Positions 9,919 through 17,911 of a stretch of DNA of 44,458 nt are shown piece after piece. The translations under genes were made by a program, and so were the position numbers. The DNA is taken from NCBI GenBank assembly GCA_043101615.1, contig JBICID010000073.1:1-44458 (forward strand). Direction: 5' to 3'. The stretch's first letter is position 1, and every line of letters begins with the position of its first letter. The notes below the pieces were generated by a model. The model was not told the DNA's origin. It made no database searches and saw only the letters and a program-made list of their open reading frames with translations. The DNA is from JBLHKT01 sp043101615. Lineage in GTDB: Bacteria > Planctomycetota > Phycisphaerae > Phycisphaerales > UBA1924.

Positions 9919-9961
9919 CGTGCCCGGGTCTGAGGCGGAGCCGAAGGCCCGGTGTCTTTGG
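9919..9961 (-). repeat. 43-bp inverted repeat, right arm
   Basis: Partner of 9267-9309; it begins 27 bases after the RAYT stop codon. Further copies of the internal 16-mer follow at 9991-10006 and, slightly shortened, at 10017-10030. Confidence 0.85.
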
Positions 9962-10107
9962 GTGAGTGTTGAGACCGGGCCTTCGCTGCGCTCAGACCCG
10001 GGCACGGTTAGACCCGCAGACCCGGGCACGGCCCAGAGAGTGTGGCGTGGAGACTGCGAAGCCTTCTCCAGGATCGAGCGGGGCCCGAGTTCGCGCAGAG
10101 GAGAACG

Positions 10108-10134
10108 CCCGATGAAGGCGGCGCCGTCATCGGG
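10108..10134. repeat. 27-nt hairpin repeat, copy 3
   Basis: CCCGATGA/TCATCGGG with an inner GGC-GGC-GCC tip and one A-G mismatch. It lies 40 bases 3' of the hppD stop codon and has the same orientation as copy 2. Confidence 0.78.
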
Positions 10135-10174
10135 GCACCCGGCGTTGATCAGGCAACACGGGAATTCCTCTGGC

Positions 10175-11365
10175 TCACAGGTTCCCCCGCCGCTCCTGCT
10201 CGATCTCCAGGGCCTCGAACAGCGCCTTGAAGTTCCCCTTGCCGAAACTCTGCGAGCCGTGCCTCGAGATGATCTCGAAGAACAGGGTCGGGCGGTCCTG
10301 CAGGGGCTTGGTGAAGAGCTGGAGGAGGTAGCCCTCGTCGTCGGCGTCGACCAGGATGCCGAGTTCCTTGATGCGGTCGTGGTCCTGCTTGACGGGCTCG
10401 TGCCCGTGCTCAATCAGCGTCCGGTTCACCCGCTCCCACACGATCTCGTAGTAGGAATCCGGCAGGCTGAGGAAGTCGACGCCTCTTCGGCGGAGCTCGG
10501 CGACGGAGTGGAGCTCGTCGTCGGTGCGGAGGGCGAGGTGCTGGACGCCGGGGGTCATGCCGTGCCACTCGAGGTATTCCTGGATCTGGCTCTTCTTCTT
10601 GCCCTCGGCGGGCTCGTTGATGGGCATCTTGATGAGGTGGTTGCCGCTGGCCATGACCTTGGACATGAGGGCGGAGTACTCGGTGGAGATGTCGGCGTCG
10701 TCGAAGTGCTTGAACATCTTGAAGCCCATGACGTCCTCGTACCACTGCACCCAGTGGTTCATCTTGCCCTCCTCGACGTTGCCGACGCAGTGGTCGACGT
10801 ACATCAGGCCGCACGGGTGCTTCCTGTTGTACTCGTTGACGGGGCTGTCGATGGGGCGGAAGACGGGCATGAAGTCGGCGCCCTTCTTGACCCTGTCCAG
10901 GGCGTACTTGCCGGTGCGGCTGACGAAGGTGTGCACCACGCGCCCGTAGGTCCTGATCGCGGCGACCGTGACGACGCCGTCGTCGTCGCCGATCTCGCGG
11001 GGCTCTGCGGCGCTCACGGCCCCGTTCTTGATCGCCCGCTCGTAGGCCGCGGTCGCGTCGGCGACGGTGAGGGCGATGTCCTTGACGCCGTCGCCGTAGG
11101 TCTTGATCTCCTCGGCGGCGGGGTGGGTGTCGGTGAGGGGGGTGGTGAGCAGCAGGCGGATGTTGCCCTGTGTGAGCAGGTAGTCGGCCTCCTCGCGCGA
11201 GCCGGTGGTGAGGTCGGCGACTTGGCTGACGTTGAAGCCGAAGGTGTGGGCGTAGAAGTAGGCCGCCTGCTTGGCGTTGCCGACATAGAAGCGGACGTGG
11301 TCCACGTCGATGAGCGCAAGGGGATCGGCCGACGTGCTCGGCACGGAGGTGGTCGCGGTCGTCAT
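10175..11365 (-). CDS. hppD: 4-hydroxyphenylpyruvate dioxygenase
   Basis: A 396-residue Fe(II) dioxygenase that turns 4-hydroxyphenylpyruvate into homogentisate, the first committed step of the homogentisate route of tyrosine breakdown. The N-terminal half (DVDHVRFYVGNAKQAAYFY) and the C-terminal half carry the two vicinal-oxygen-chelate folds. The iron ligands are the His of YVDHCVGNV, the His of PGVQHLAL and the Glu of FFEIISRHG. The C-terminal helix ending KALFEALEIEQERRGNL is complete. The start has a GAGGATG site 5' and gives the normal length; a longer frame adds nothing family-like. The next enzyme, hmgA, is on the opposite strand about 6.5 kb away. Confidence 0.95.
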   Translation of the reverse strand: MTTATTSVPSTSADPLALIDVDHVRFYVGNAKQAAYFYAHTFGFNVSQVADLTTGSREEADYLLTQGNIRLLLTTPLTDTHPAAEEIKTYGDGVKDIALTVADATAAYERAIKNGAVSAAEPREIGDDDGVVTVAAIRTYGRVVHTFVSRTGKYALDRVKKGADFMPVFRPIDSPVNEYNRKHPCGLMYVDHCVGNVEEGKMNHWVQWYEDVMGFKMFKHFDDADISTEYSALMSKVMASGNHLIKMPINEPAEGKKKSQIQEYLEWHGMTPGVQHLALRTDDELHSVAELRRRGVDFLSLPDSYYEIVWERVNRTLIEHGHEPVKQDHDRIKELGILVDADDEGYLLQLFTKPLQDRPTLFFEIISRHGSQSFGKGNFKALFEALEIEQERRGNL

Positions 11366-11685
11366 ATCTGCATCCTCAGCGTCTTGGGCGGTTGAGTGTG
11401 CGGCACACGCCGAGCCGTGCGGCTCAGGCGAGCGCCCCACGTAGGGGGGGGAGCCCAGGTCCCTCAGACCATTGTACGCCGGATATGACGCGGGATGGAC
11501 ATCACGTGGAGGCTCTCCCTCGCGGCATTCCAGACGCTCAGATGGGCCGCAGAGGGCCGGCGTGGAGCATGTGGAGGCTGCTCACGATGCCTTCCGCCCT
11601 GTGGTGCGGGAGTGAGCCCGTCACAGCGTGCACGCCCCACGCTCTCTTTGCGGTCGCACCGCGCGAGGTCCCATGACGTGCGTGC
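11366..11685. other. Intergenic region upstream of hppD
   Basis: These 320 bases lie between the hppD start and the stop of the PEP-CTERM gene, both on the minus strand. I find no coding sequence with family resemblance and no clear terminator. It presumably carries the hppD promoter, but I cannot place the boxes with confidence. Confidence 0.4.
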
Positions 11686-12360
11686 TCAGGGCCGGCGCCG
11701 ACGGGTCCCCACCAGCACACCCAATCCCAGGACCATCCCCACGCCCGGAGACGGGACCAGGGTCAGGCTGATGAACTTCTCCTCCGTGTCGTAAAAGATC
11801 ACCGGATCGTACTGGTTGGTGCTGTGGAACCCGAACTCCAGGTAGTACGACGTCTCTGCCGACAGGGAGACGAGCTCGGCACCGGAAAACGCGTCTCCGT
11901 CCACGGCGGGGTTCATGCGGTAGACGAGATTGATGAGCGGGGATTCGCCCGGCGGAGAGAGGATCTCGAACACCTGAACGCCTTGGTACGCATCCATGTT
12001 GGTGATGTCCCACTCGACGAGCAGTTGCGAGTCTTCGGAGACCTCGAAGTACTGAAAGAGGTACGTCATGGCGTACCCGTACCCGTCGGATCCCTCTCCG
12101 TTCCATTGGGCCGTTGTGCCCATAAACGTGTCGGTTTGTGTGGTGCTCAGCGTGTTGCCGCCGTTGTACGAGTTCCATCCGGAGTCGAAGGTGTTGAGCC
12201 TTTCCGGTGGCTCGGCGCTCTGCGCATCGCCCGAGTTCTCGATCCCGAACGCCGCCGAGAAGGCCCATCCGTCGGCGTACTCGAAGACCTGGGCCGAGGC
12301 TTGGGTGCCGATCGCACCGAGGGCGAACACGACAACCAGCGAGACAGATTGAGTCTTCAT
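11686..12360 (-). CDS. Secreted protein with PEP-CTERM-like sorting tail
   Basis: A protein of 224 residues with a signal peptide (MKTQSVSLVVVFALGAIGTQASAQ shortened here to its ends MKTQ and ASAQ). A beta-rich body follows with no recognised domain. The tail VPSPGVGMVLGLGVLVG then RRRRP has the short Pro-containing motif, hydrophobic helix and Arg cluster of PEP-CTERM substrates of exosortase. The start is set by GGAG 7 bases upstream and the signal peptide. It is divergent from the laminin-B dockerin gene. This is the only exosortase-type tail in the window, and no exosortase is encoded here. The function of the body is unknown. Confidence 0.72.
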   Translation of the reverse strand: MKTQSVSLVVVFALGAIGTQASAQVFEYADGWAFSAAFGIENSGDAQSAEPPERLNTFDSGWNSYNGGNTLSTTQTDTFMGTTAQWNGEGSDGYGYAMTYLFQYFEVSEDSQLLVEWDITNMDAYQGVQVFEILSPPGESPLINLVYRMNPAVDGDAFSGAELVSLSAETSYYLEFGFHSTNQYDPVIFYDTEEKFISLTLVPSPGVGMVLGLGVLVGTRRRRP

Positions 12361-12436
12361 TCTCAACTCCAATGCTCGAACACACTCGGCGAATGACACG
12401 CACGACTCGTCGCGCCGCACGACCGACAACCCCCAG

Positions 12437-12464
12437 AACATACCGCCGGTGCAGCCGACGGCAA
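12437..12464 (-). promoter_or_regulatory. Promoter candidate for the PEP-CTERM gene
   Basis: On the minus strand TTGCCG (12459-12464) and TATGTT (12437-12442) are 16 bp apart, giving a leader of about 70 bases with a GGAG ribosome site. Confidence 0.45.
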
Positions 12465-12532
12465 CCAAAATAATGCGATTTGGTCTATTTTGAGGCGGGC
12501 CGGAGCGCGCCAGCCTCGGCGCCCGGGAACGC

Positions 12533-12561
12533 TTGGTGTTTCTCCACGCCACCTGTACACT
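12533..12561 (+). promoter_or_regulatory. Promoter candidate giving a leaderless mRNA
   Basis: TTGGTG (12533-12538), a 17-bp spacer and TACACT (12556-12561) precede the ATG at 12568 by 6 bases. Transcription would therefore start at about the A of the start codon. Confidence 0.55.
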
Positions 12562-12567
12562 GCCCGC

Positions 12568-13299
12568 ATGCGTTTGCCCACCACGATCTGTCTGCTCGCC
12601 TGCCCGCTCCTGGCCTCCGCGGCGGTCGCACAGCCGCTCATCTCGACCTTCGACACCGACGCCGAGGGCTGGATGACCGACCTGGATGCGCGCGACTTCG
12701 AGTGGCGTGAGACGGGCGGCAACCCGGGCGGGTACGTCCATGCCGTGGACATCGGGTCTGGGCAGTACTGGCGGTTCGAGGCCCCGGCGCTGTTCCTGGG
12801 CGACCTGTCGGCCCGCTACGGGCAGACGCTGTCGTACGAGCTGATTCAGACCGGCATCGTCGGCAGCGTCACCACGCAGCCGGACGTGATTCTCGAGGGC
12901 GGGGGCGTCAGGCTGGTCAAGAACCACGGGGCCGCGCCCTCATCCGAGTGGACCGGCTTCGCGGTCACGCTCGACGTGGCCGGGGACTGGCGCCTGAACT
13001 CCGTTGGAGGCCAGCCCGCCGACGAGGCCGCCATCCGGGGCGTGCTGGCGGACGTGTCCGCCCTGCTGATCCGGGGCGAGTTCCGCGTCGGGGCGGACGC
13101 GGCCGGGCTCGACAACGTCGTCCTGGGGACCCCCTGCCCCGCCGAGCTCACCGGAGACGGCGTGCTCGACCTCGGCGACGTGCAGGCCTTCGTCGCCCTG
13201 TTCCTCGACGAGGACCCTGCGGCCGATTTCAACCCGGACGGCGTGCTCGACAACGGGGACATCAGCGCCTTCGTCGCGGCCTTCCTGGCCGGGTGCTGA
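12568..13299 (+). CDS. Laminin-B-like secreted protein with GC-type dockerin tail
   Basis: A protein of 243 residues with a signal peptide ending ASAAVAQ. The body opens ISTFDTDAEGWMTDL, and its pattern (GGYVHAVD, WRFEAPALFLGDLSARYGQTLSYEL, RLVKNHG, GLDNVVLGTPC) resembles laminin B (laminin IV type A) domains, which form a carbohydrate-binding-like jelly roll. The dockerin tail has a first repeat ELTGDGVLDLGDVQAF, a second NPDGVLDNGDISAF and ends FLAGC. The start is taken as the Met just after TACACT because no ribosome site is visible. A protein tethered or complexed outside the cell is likely; the target is unknown. Confidence 0.8.
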   Translation: MRLPTTICLLACPLLASAAVAQPLISTFDTDAEGWMTDLDARDFEWRETGGNPGGYVHAVDIGSGQYWRFEAPALFLGDLSARYGQTLSYELIQTGIVGSVTTQPDVILEGGGVRLVKNHGAAPSSEWTGFAVTLDVAGDWRLNSVGGQPADEAAIRGVLADVSALLIRGEFRVGADAAGLDNVVLGTPCPAELTGDGVLDLGDVQAFVALFLDEDPAADFNPDGVLDNGDISAFVAAFLAGC

Positions 13300-13431
13300 C
13301 ACGCCGGGGCCCGGCTTCCGCGCACCGCCAGGACTGTTCGCATTCCGTTCGCAAACTGCCCAAGTTGTCATCCGTGTGCGCGATGATCTCCGATACCTGT
13401 CAGGGCGCCCTTTCCTTCGCCGGTTAGTGGT

Positions 13432-13437
13432 TATAAT
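13432..13437 (+). promoter_or_regulatory. TATAAT -10 box candidate
   Basis: A consensus -10 hexamer lies about 70 bases before the kinase-like gene, preceded by T-rich sequence (13411-13416). I see no good -35 match at standard spacing. Confidence 0.35.
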
Positions 13438-13509
13438 CGAATCCACTCAACTCCCGCGACCACAGGGCGTTCTGCCTCCAACACACGCACGCGGACCACA
13501 CCACAAGCA

Positions 13510-14316
13510 ATGCCCCGCACCCCTCCTCTCACACAACTCGGCCACTTCAAGATCGTCAGGGCCCTGAGGCCCTCTGCGCACGCGCAGCGGTTCCTCGCCA
13601 TCGACGAGCACACCAACCTGAACATCACCCTGCACGGGATCGATCTGCCCGACGAGACCTCCGAACGCCGGCGCCTGGTCGCCGCGGTCGAACGCCTCGC
13701 CGCCTTCCGGCACCCCCACGTGCTCGATATCGACACCTTCTCCCTCGGGCCGGACCACCGCCTCTGGGTGTCCACCCCCTTCACCGGCAACCACGAGGGA
13801 CTCGTGCTCCTCTCCGACCTCACCGAGCTCCGGGGCGGGCCGCTGGCCCCGGCGGAGGTCTCCTGCGGCATCGCCCACCTCCTCGACGCCATCCGGCACG
13901 CCCACAGCAACAGCCTCTCCCACGGCCCCATCACGCCCGACGAGATCCAGTGCGACCGGCGCGGGTCGCTGTTCATCGAGTTCTACGGGCTCGAGCGCCT
14001 CCGCGACGGACTCCAGCCCGCCAACGACCTGCTCATCCGCGACGAGATCCGCTCGATCGTCTCGCTCGCCTACACGCTGCTCACCGGGCTCGACTCGGCG
14101 GAGCCGCGCATCCGCGCCTCACGCCTCATGAAGCGGTCGGACCGGGCCTGGGACCAGTGGATCGAGGCCGGCCTGGACCCCTTCGCGGGCTTCGCCACCG
14201 CCAAGGAGGCCATCGACGCCCTCCCCGGCTCCCCCACCACCGACGAGGCCCGCCCGCCCGTCACCATCCTCTCCAAGCTCGGGCTCCCCTCGCGCGTTCC
14301 CGCTGAGGCCCACTGA
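13510..14316 (+). CDS. Degenerate protein-kinase-like protein (probable pseudokinase)
   Basis: A 268-residue cytoplasmic protein that follows the layout of a Ser/Thr kinase domain, starting LGHFKIVRALR, with the helix region RHPHVLDIDTF and the hinge-like WVSTPF. The catalytic signatures are replaced. No VAIK lysine is seen (LNITLHGID), the HRDLKPxN loop reads HGPITPDEI (138-146) and the DFG position reads EFYG (157-160). It is therefore unlikely to phosphorylate and may be a binding or scaffold protein. No membrane segment or extra domain is present. It precedes thiS by 65 bases on the same strand; a functional link to thiS is not implied. The kinase-fold call is by motif layout only. Confidence 0.65.
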   Translation: MPRTPPLTQLGHFKIVRALRPSAHAQRFLAIDEHTNLNITLHGIDLPDETSERRRLVAAVERLAAFRHPHVLDIDTFSLGPDHRLWVSTPFTGNHEGLVLLSDLTELRGGPLAPAEVSCGIAHLLDAIRHAHSNSLSHGPITPDEIQCDRRGSLFIEFYGLERLRDGLQPANDLLIRDEIRSIVSLAYTLLTGLDSAEPRIRASRLMKRSDRAWDQWIEAGLDPFAGFATAKEAIDALPGSPTTDEARPPVTILSKLGLPSRVPAEAH

Positions 14317-14381
14317 TCCGCCCCCGCGCTCGCCCCGGCCCCCGGACGGGGCTCCGCGGTCGCCGGCCCCTACACTCCCGC

Positions 14382-14582
14382 ATGACCCTGACCGTCAACG
14401 GCGAGACCCGCGAACTCCCCGACCACGCCAGCGTGCAGGACCTCATCGCCGAGCTCGGCCTCAACGACGCCGTGTGCGCCGCAGAGGTCAACAAGGCCGT
14501 GGTCCCCCGCTCCACCCGAGCCTCCCACACCCTGCGTGACGGAGACGTGGTTGAGATCGTCACGCTCGTCGGCGGCGGCTGA
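14382..14582 (+). CDS. thiS: Sulfur carrier protein ThiS
   Basis: A protein of 66 residues with the ubiquitin-like ThiS/MoaD fold: MTLTVNGETRELPDHASV, then AAEVNKAVVPRS and the C-terminal DGDVVEIVTLVGGG. The terminal Gly-Gly is the site adenylated and converted to thiocarboxylate for thiazole synthesis. TACACT (14371-14376) ends 5 bases before ATG and there is no ribosome site. Its partner thiG is about 10.5 kb away on the same strand, not adjacent as in many genomes. gmhA follows after 23 bases. Confidence 0.9.
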   Translation: MTLTVNGETRELPDHASVQDLIAELGLNDAVCAAEVNKAVVPRSTRASHTLRDGDVVEIVTLVGGG

Positions 14583-14605
14583 GCCCGCCTCCAAGGGCCC
14601 GTTCC

Positions 14606-15181
14606 ATGACCGAGCGCGACACCATCCAGAGCGAGCTCGACACCGCCGCCAGGGTGCTCGACGCCCTGCGCGCCCAGCCCGTGATCGCCGAGACCATCGC
14701 CGGTGAGGCCGCACGCATCGCCGAATCGGTCCGCGCCGGTGGCAAGGTTCTGGCGATCGGGAACGGGGGCTCGTGCGCCGACGCGATGCACTTCTGCGAG
14801 GAGCTCACCGGGCGCTACCGGGACGACCGCCCGCCCATCCCGGCGCTGGCGTGCGCCGACCCCGGGCACATCACGTGCACCGCCAACGACTACGGCTACG
14901 AGGCGGTGTTCGAGCGGTGGGTGATCGCGCTGGCCCGCCCGGGCGACACGCTGATCGCCCTGACGACCTCCGGGAACTCGGAGAACATCCTGCGGGGCGT
15001 GCGCGCCGCCAAGGCCGCGGGCGCCCGCACCATCACCTTCCTGGGCAAGGGCGGGGGCAGGGCTCGCGGCCAGGGGGACGCGGAGCTGATCGTCCCCGGG
15101 GAGACCGCCGACCGTATCCAGGAGCTGCACATGCTGCTGCTGCACACGCTGGTGGGGGCGATCGAGCGGGAGCTGGCGTGA
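14606..15181 (+). CDS. gmhA: SIS-domain isomerase, probable D-sedoheptulose 7-phosphate isomerase
   Basis: A single SIS domain of 191 residues. GmhA makes D-glycero-D-manno-heptose 7-phosphate for the LPS core. Visible features are GNGGSCADAMHFCEELTGRY, the acidic DYGYEAVFERW segment, LTTSGNSENIL with the phosphate-binding Ser and Thr, FLGKGGG, and ADRIQELHMLLLHTLV, in which Glu and His match the metal and catalytic positions of GmhA. DiaA, a regulator with the same fold, is the main alternative; retention of the QELH motif favours the enzyme. It follows thiS closely and is convergent with the next gene. Confidence 0.82.
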   Translation: MTERDTIQSELDTAARVLDALRAQPVIAETIAGEAARIAESVRAGGKVLAIGNGGSCADAMHFCEELTGRYRDDRPPIPALACADPGHITCTANDYGYEAVFERWVIALARPGDTLIALTTSGNSENILRGVRAAKAAGARTITFLGKGGGRARGQGDAELIVPGETADRIQELHMLLLHTLVGAIERELA

Positions 15182-15202
15182 ACCCGTCCGGACGGGGCTC
15201 GG

Positions 15203-16408
15203 TCAGTCCGGGCGGGACACGGTGTACACCACGCGGGCCCCGCGGAACCGCAGATTGGAATCGAAGTCTCCGAGCGATCCCGCGACGAGGGTCAGCACGT
15301 CACTCCCGGTGAACGTCTGGGACACACCCACGAGCCGCTCGAAGTTCCCGCTCGTCGTGGAGGTGTTGGTCGCCGCCAGGAACAGATCCGTGGGGTTGCT
15401 GATGCCATTCTCGGTGAGCTTCCGGGTCTGGAAGACCCATGAGTTTGCGGCGGAGTTGTCGGTGCCCATGAAGTAGACACCCTGCACCTGCGCCCCTTCC
15501 GGCAGGCTCACCATCGCGATCAGTTCGCCGAACCCGCTCGCCAGAGACACCTCCGAGGTGGACCGGATGAGCTGGTCCATGAACAGGCCTCGTGACAGCG
15601 CGAACTCGCTCGGTCCGACGAACATCGAGCGTGCCTGATCGCTCTCGTACGCGTAGCCGTCCGCCGTGACCTCTCCGCCCACGTCGGCGTCGCCCAGGGC
15701 CGTGAGCGCGCCGTTGACCTGCGCGTTGCCGCCGAACAGGAGGTCACCCGACTGATTGATCATGAAACGCTCGACGCCGTTCATCCAGAATCGGAACGAC
15801 CCGATGTTCCCGTCGTACCAGTGGTACGCATCGATGGTCTCTCCCGCCGCGTAGCCGTAGAACGGACGCCCGATCTCCTCGGTGGTGCTGGTGTACATCC
15901 CGGCGAACGTGCTGGTGTCCGCGCCGACGCCGAAGTACTCCGACCCGATCCGGTTCTGACGATTAATCAGCGCGACCTTGTTCACGCCGTCCTCGAAGAT
16001 CGCCAGGCGCTGCCCTCCCGCGGGCTGCCACGGCTCGCCGAGGTCCACCGCCGCGAACGGGGCCGCGGCGAGATACTGGCGTTCGCCGAGCGCCTCGTAC
16101 GCCACGCTCGGCGCGTCCGGGCTGACCTGCACCTCCAGCCAGCGTGTCTCCGCGTTCGGGAAACCCGCCCCGAAATCCAGCGTGACCGTGAACAGCCCCT
16201 CCACGACCGGCACGTCCGCGAGCTCCAGCGTCGCCGCCTGCGATCCGCCCACGCCCTGGTCCCACAGCTCGAACCGCAGGTCGAAGGCGCCCGAGGCCCG
16301 GGCGCCGCCGTCCCGCAGCAGCCCCTGAAACACGAACGGCTCGCCCGACACCGCGGGAACGCACGCCGCCAGCGCACACAGCCCGCACATCACGCCCGGT
16401 GGTCGCAT
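15203..16408 (-). CDS. Secreted protein with FxFQGxL N-domain (paralog 1)
   Basis: A protein of 401 residues with a signal peptide ending VPAVSG. The N-domain FVFQGLLRDGGARASGAFDLRFELWD, with GLFTVTLDFG and TRWLEVQV following, recurs in the divergent neighbour and is common in secreted proteins that resemble tail-fibre or adhesin modules. The middle (INRQNRIGSEYFGVG through GNAQVNGALTALGDADV) looks like a fibre shaft. The C-domain ends GARVVYTVSRPD. No dockerin or PEP-CTERM tail is present. The start is set by AAAGGGGTG and the signal peptide. The function is unknown, with surface or extracellular structure the best guess. Confidence 0.7.
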   Translation of the reverse strand: MRPPGVMCGLCALAACVPAVSGEPFVFQGLLRDGGARASGAFDLRFELWDQGVGGSQAATLELADVPVVEGLFTVTLDFGAGFPNAETRWLEVQVSPDAPSVAYEALGERQYLAAAPFAAVDLGEPWQPAGGQRLAIFEDGVNKVALINRQNRIGSEYFGVGADTSTFAGMYTSTTEEIGRPFYGYAAGETIDAYHWYDGNIGSFRFWMNGVERFMINQSGDLLFGGNAQVNGALTALGDADVGGEVTADGYAYESDQARSMFVGPSEFALSRGLFMDQLIRSTSEVSLASGFGELIAMVSLPEGAQVQGVYFMGTDNSAANSWVFQTRKLTENGISNPTDLFLAATNTSTTSGNFERLVGVSQTFTGSDVLTLVAGSLGDFDSNLRFRGARVVYTVSRPD

Positions 16409-16442
16409 CGCTGCACCCCTTTCATGACACGTGCTCGACCCC

Positions 16443-16471
16443 AGCCTAACGCGATGCGTCCGGAGCTCCAA
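16443..16471 (-). promoter_or_regulatory. Promoter candidate for paralog 1
   Basis: On the minus strand TTGGAG (16466-16471), 17 bp, then TAGGCT (16443-16448). The -35 context GTGTTTGGAGC equals that at 3343-3348. Confidence 0.5.
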
Positions 16472-16539
16472 ACACTTCTCGTCGGAGATTGCCCAGACTC
16501 ACACCCATCGCACTCCGGGCCCGATCCGTGCGGCCAGAC

Positions 16540-16568
16540 TTCCGTGAGGAAAGACCCTCCAGTACGCT
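16540..16568 (+). promoter_or_regulatory. Promoter candidate for paralog 2
   Basis: TTCCGT (16540-16545), 17 bp, then TACGCT (16563-16568). The leader of about 20 bases contains GGAGG. Confidence 0.4.
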
Positions 16569-16593
16569 GACACTGTCAACGGAGGTAGACACC

Positions 16594-17757
16594 ATGAGTC
16601 CACGCATCGCCGCCACGGCCCTCGCCGGCGTATTCGCGTTCCCCGCCCCGGCGCAGCCCATCACCTATCAGGGATCGCTCACGCACGACCAGCGCCCCGC
16701 CGACGGCCTGTACGACATGAACTTTCGCCTGCACGACGGGCCGTCCGGGGGATCGCCCCTCTCGGACCCCGTGGAGCTCACCGGTGTCGAGGTCGCCGGG
16801 GGCCTCTTCACCGTGCTGCTGCCGTTTCCCGCGGGGACGTGGGACGGTCTGCCGGGCGCGGTCTATCTCGAGACGTCGGTCGCCCCGGCGGACACGGGCG
16901 GCTTCGAGACCCTCGCCCCCCGCCAGCGCATCACCCCGGCCCCGCTGGCGGTGAGCGCACTGCACCACCCCATCGAGCTGATCAACCCGCTGTCGGGCCC
17001 CACCCTGAGCAACCCGGGGCCGGTGGCACGCCTGCTGCTCAACCGGGACACCCCCGTCAGCCCCGGCGACTTCCTCGGCGTCGAGGTGCCCGCCTCGGCC
17101 GGCCCCTTCGGCGGGATGGTCGTCAGCCACGCCGACCCGCTGGGCCTCCCGTACTACGCCTACGCCTCGGGCGGGCTGGTCACCTCGTTCACCTACCACG
17201 AGCCCGGCTCCGACGAGTGGCGGCTCAGCAACGCCGGCGACAAACTCAGCGTCGATCCGCTCGGCAACGTCGAGGCCACGATCCGCTTCGTCGCCCCGGA
17301 GTTCGCCTACGACGACCCCAAGCCCCGCACGATGTCGGTTTCGTTCAGCGCCTTCAACGGGTCCAGCCCGAGCAACTGGGAGTTCATCAACTTCGGCGCG
17401 GGCAGCAAGACCGGCACCTTCAACACCGGATACGCCCCGCTCAGCCTCCCGGACGGGGCCACGGTCACGAACATCGTGTTCTACTTCAGGGACGACGAAT
17501 CCGTGGACCTCCAGCTCATGCTGATCGAGAAGGGTCATACCGGCGGGCTCGACCCCGTCGCCACGCTCACCACGTCGGGCGACTTCCAGGGCATCCGTTC
17601 CCTGGAGGCCGCGGGCCGGGGCTTCTCGCCCTTCACCGTCGACAACGACGCCCACCACTACTTCTTCCAGCTGACCACCGTGAACAACACCCAGTGGTTC
17701 GGGAACCTCGAGGTGACCTCCGTCGAGGTCCACTACACCGTCCCCGAGCCCGACTGA
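16594..17757 (+). CDS. Secreted protein with FxFQGxL-type N-domain (paralog 2)
   Basis: A protein of 387 residues with a signal peptide ending APAQ. It opens ITYQGSLTHDQRPADGLYD, then GLFTVLLPFP and VYLETSVAP, matching the order seen in the divergent paralog. The C-domain (SLPDGATVTNIVFYFRDD, then LEVTSVEVHYTVPEPD) parallels SLPEGAQVQGVYFMGTD and ARVVYTVSRPD of the other. GGAGG lies 7 bases before the Met. No sorting tail is visible. The pair probably arose by inverted duplication followed by wide divergence; role unknown. Confidence 0.7.
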   Translation: MSPRIAATALAGVFAFPAPAQPITYQGSLTHDQRPADGLYDMNFRLHDGPSGGSPLSDPVELTGVEVAGGLFTVLLPFPAGTWDGLPGAVYLETSVAPADTGGFETLAPRQRITPAPLAVSALHHPIELINPLSGPTLSNPGPVARLLLNRDTPVSPGDFLGVEVPASAGPFGGMVVSHADPLGLPYYAYASGGLVTSFTYHEPGSDEWRLSNAGDKLSVDPLGNVEATIRFVAPEFAYDDPKPRTMSVSFSAFNGSSPSNWEFINFGAGSKTGTFNTGYAPLSLPDGATVTNIVFYFRDDESVDLQLMLIEKGHTGGLDPVATLTTSGDFQGIRSLEAAGRGFSPFTVDNDAHHYFFQLTTVNNTQWFGNLEVTSVEVHYTVPEPD

Positions 17758-17799
17758 CTCTGCGATCCCTCGAACGCGTCCGACCGCCGGTCCCCCACG

Positions 17800-17805
17800 T
17801 ATACT
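17800..17805 (+). promoter_or_regulatory. -10 box candidate for hmgA
   Basis: TATACT in the 154-base gap before hmgA would give a leader of about 100 bases. No clear -35 element is seen. Confidence 0.35.
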
Positions 17806-17911
17806 TCCAGCGAGGGAATTCGATTGATTTCACGCCCTCCCCCGCCCGCCGAGGGGGAGCCCGCCAGGGCGCTCTCCAGACCCGGGCGCGGGGAAGACCG
17901 GACCCGCACCC

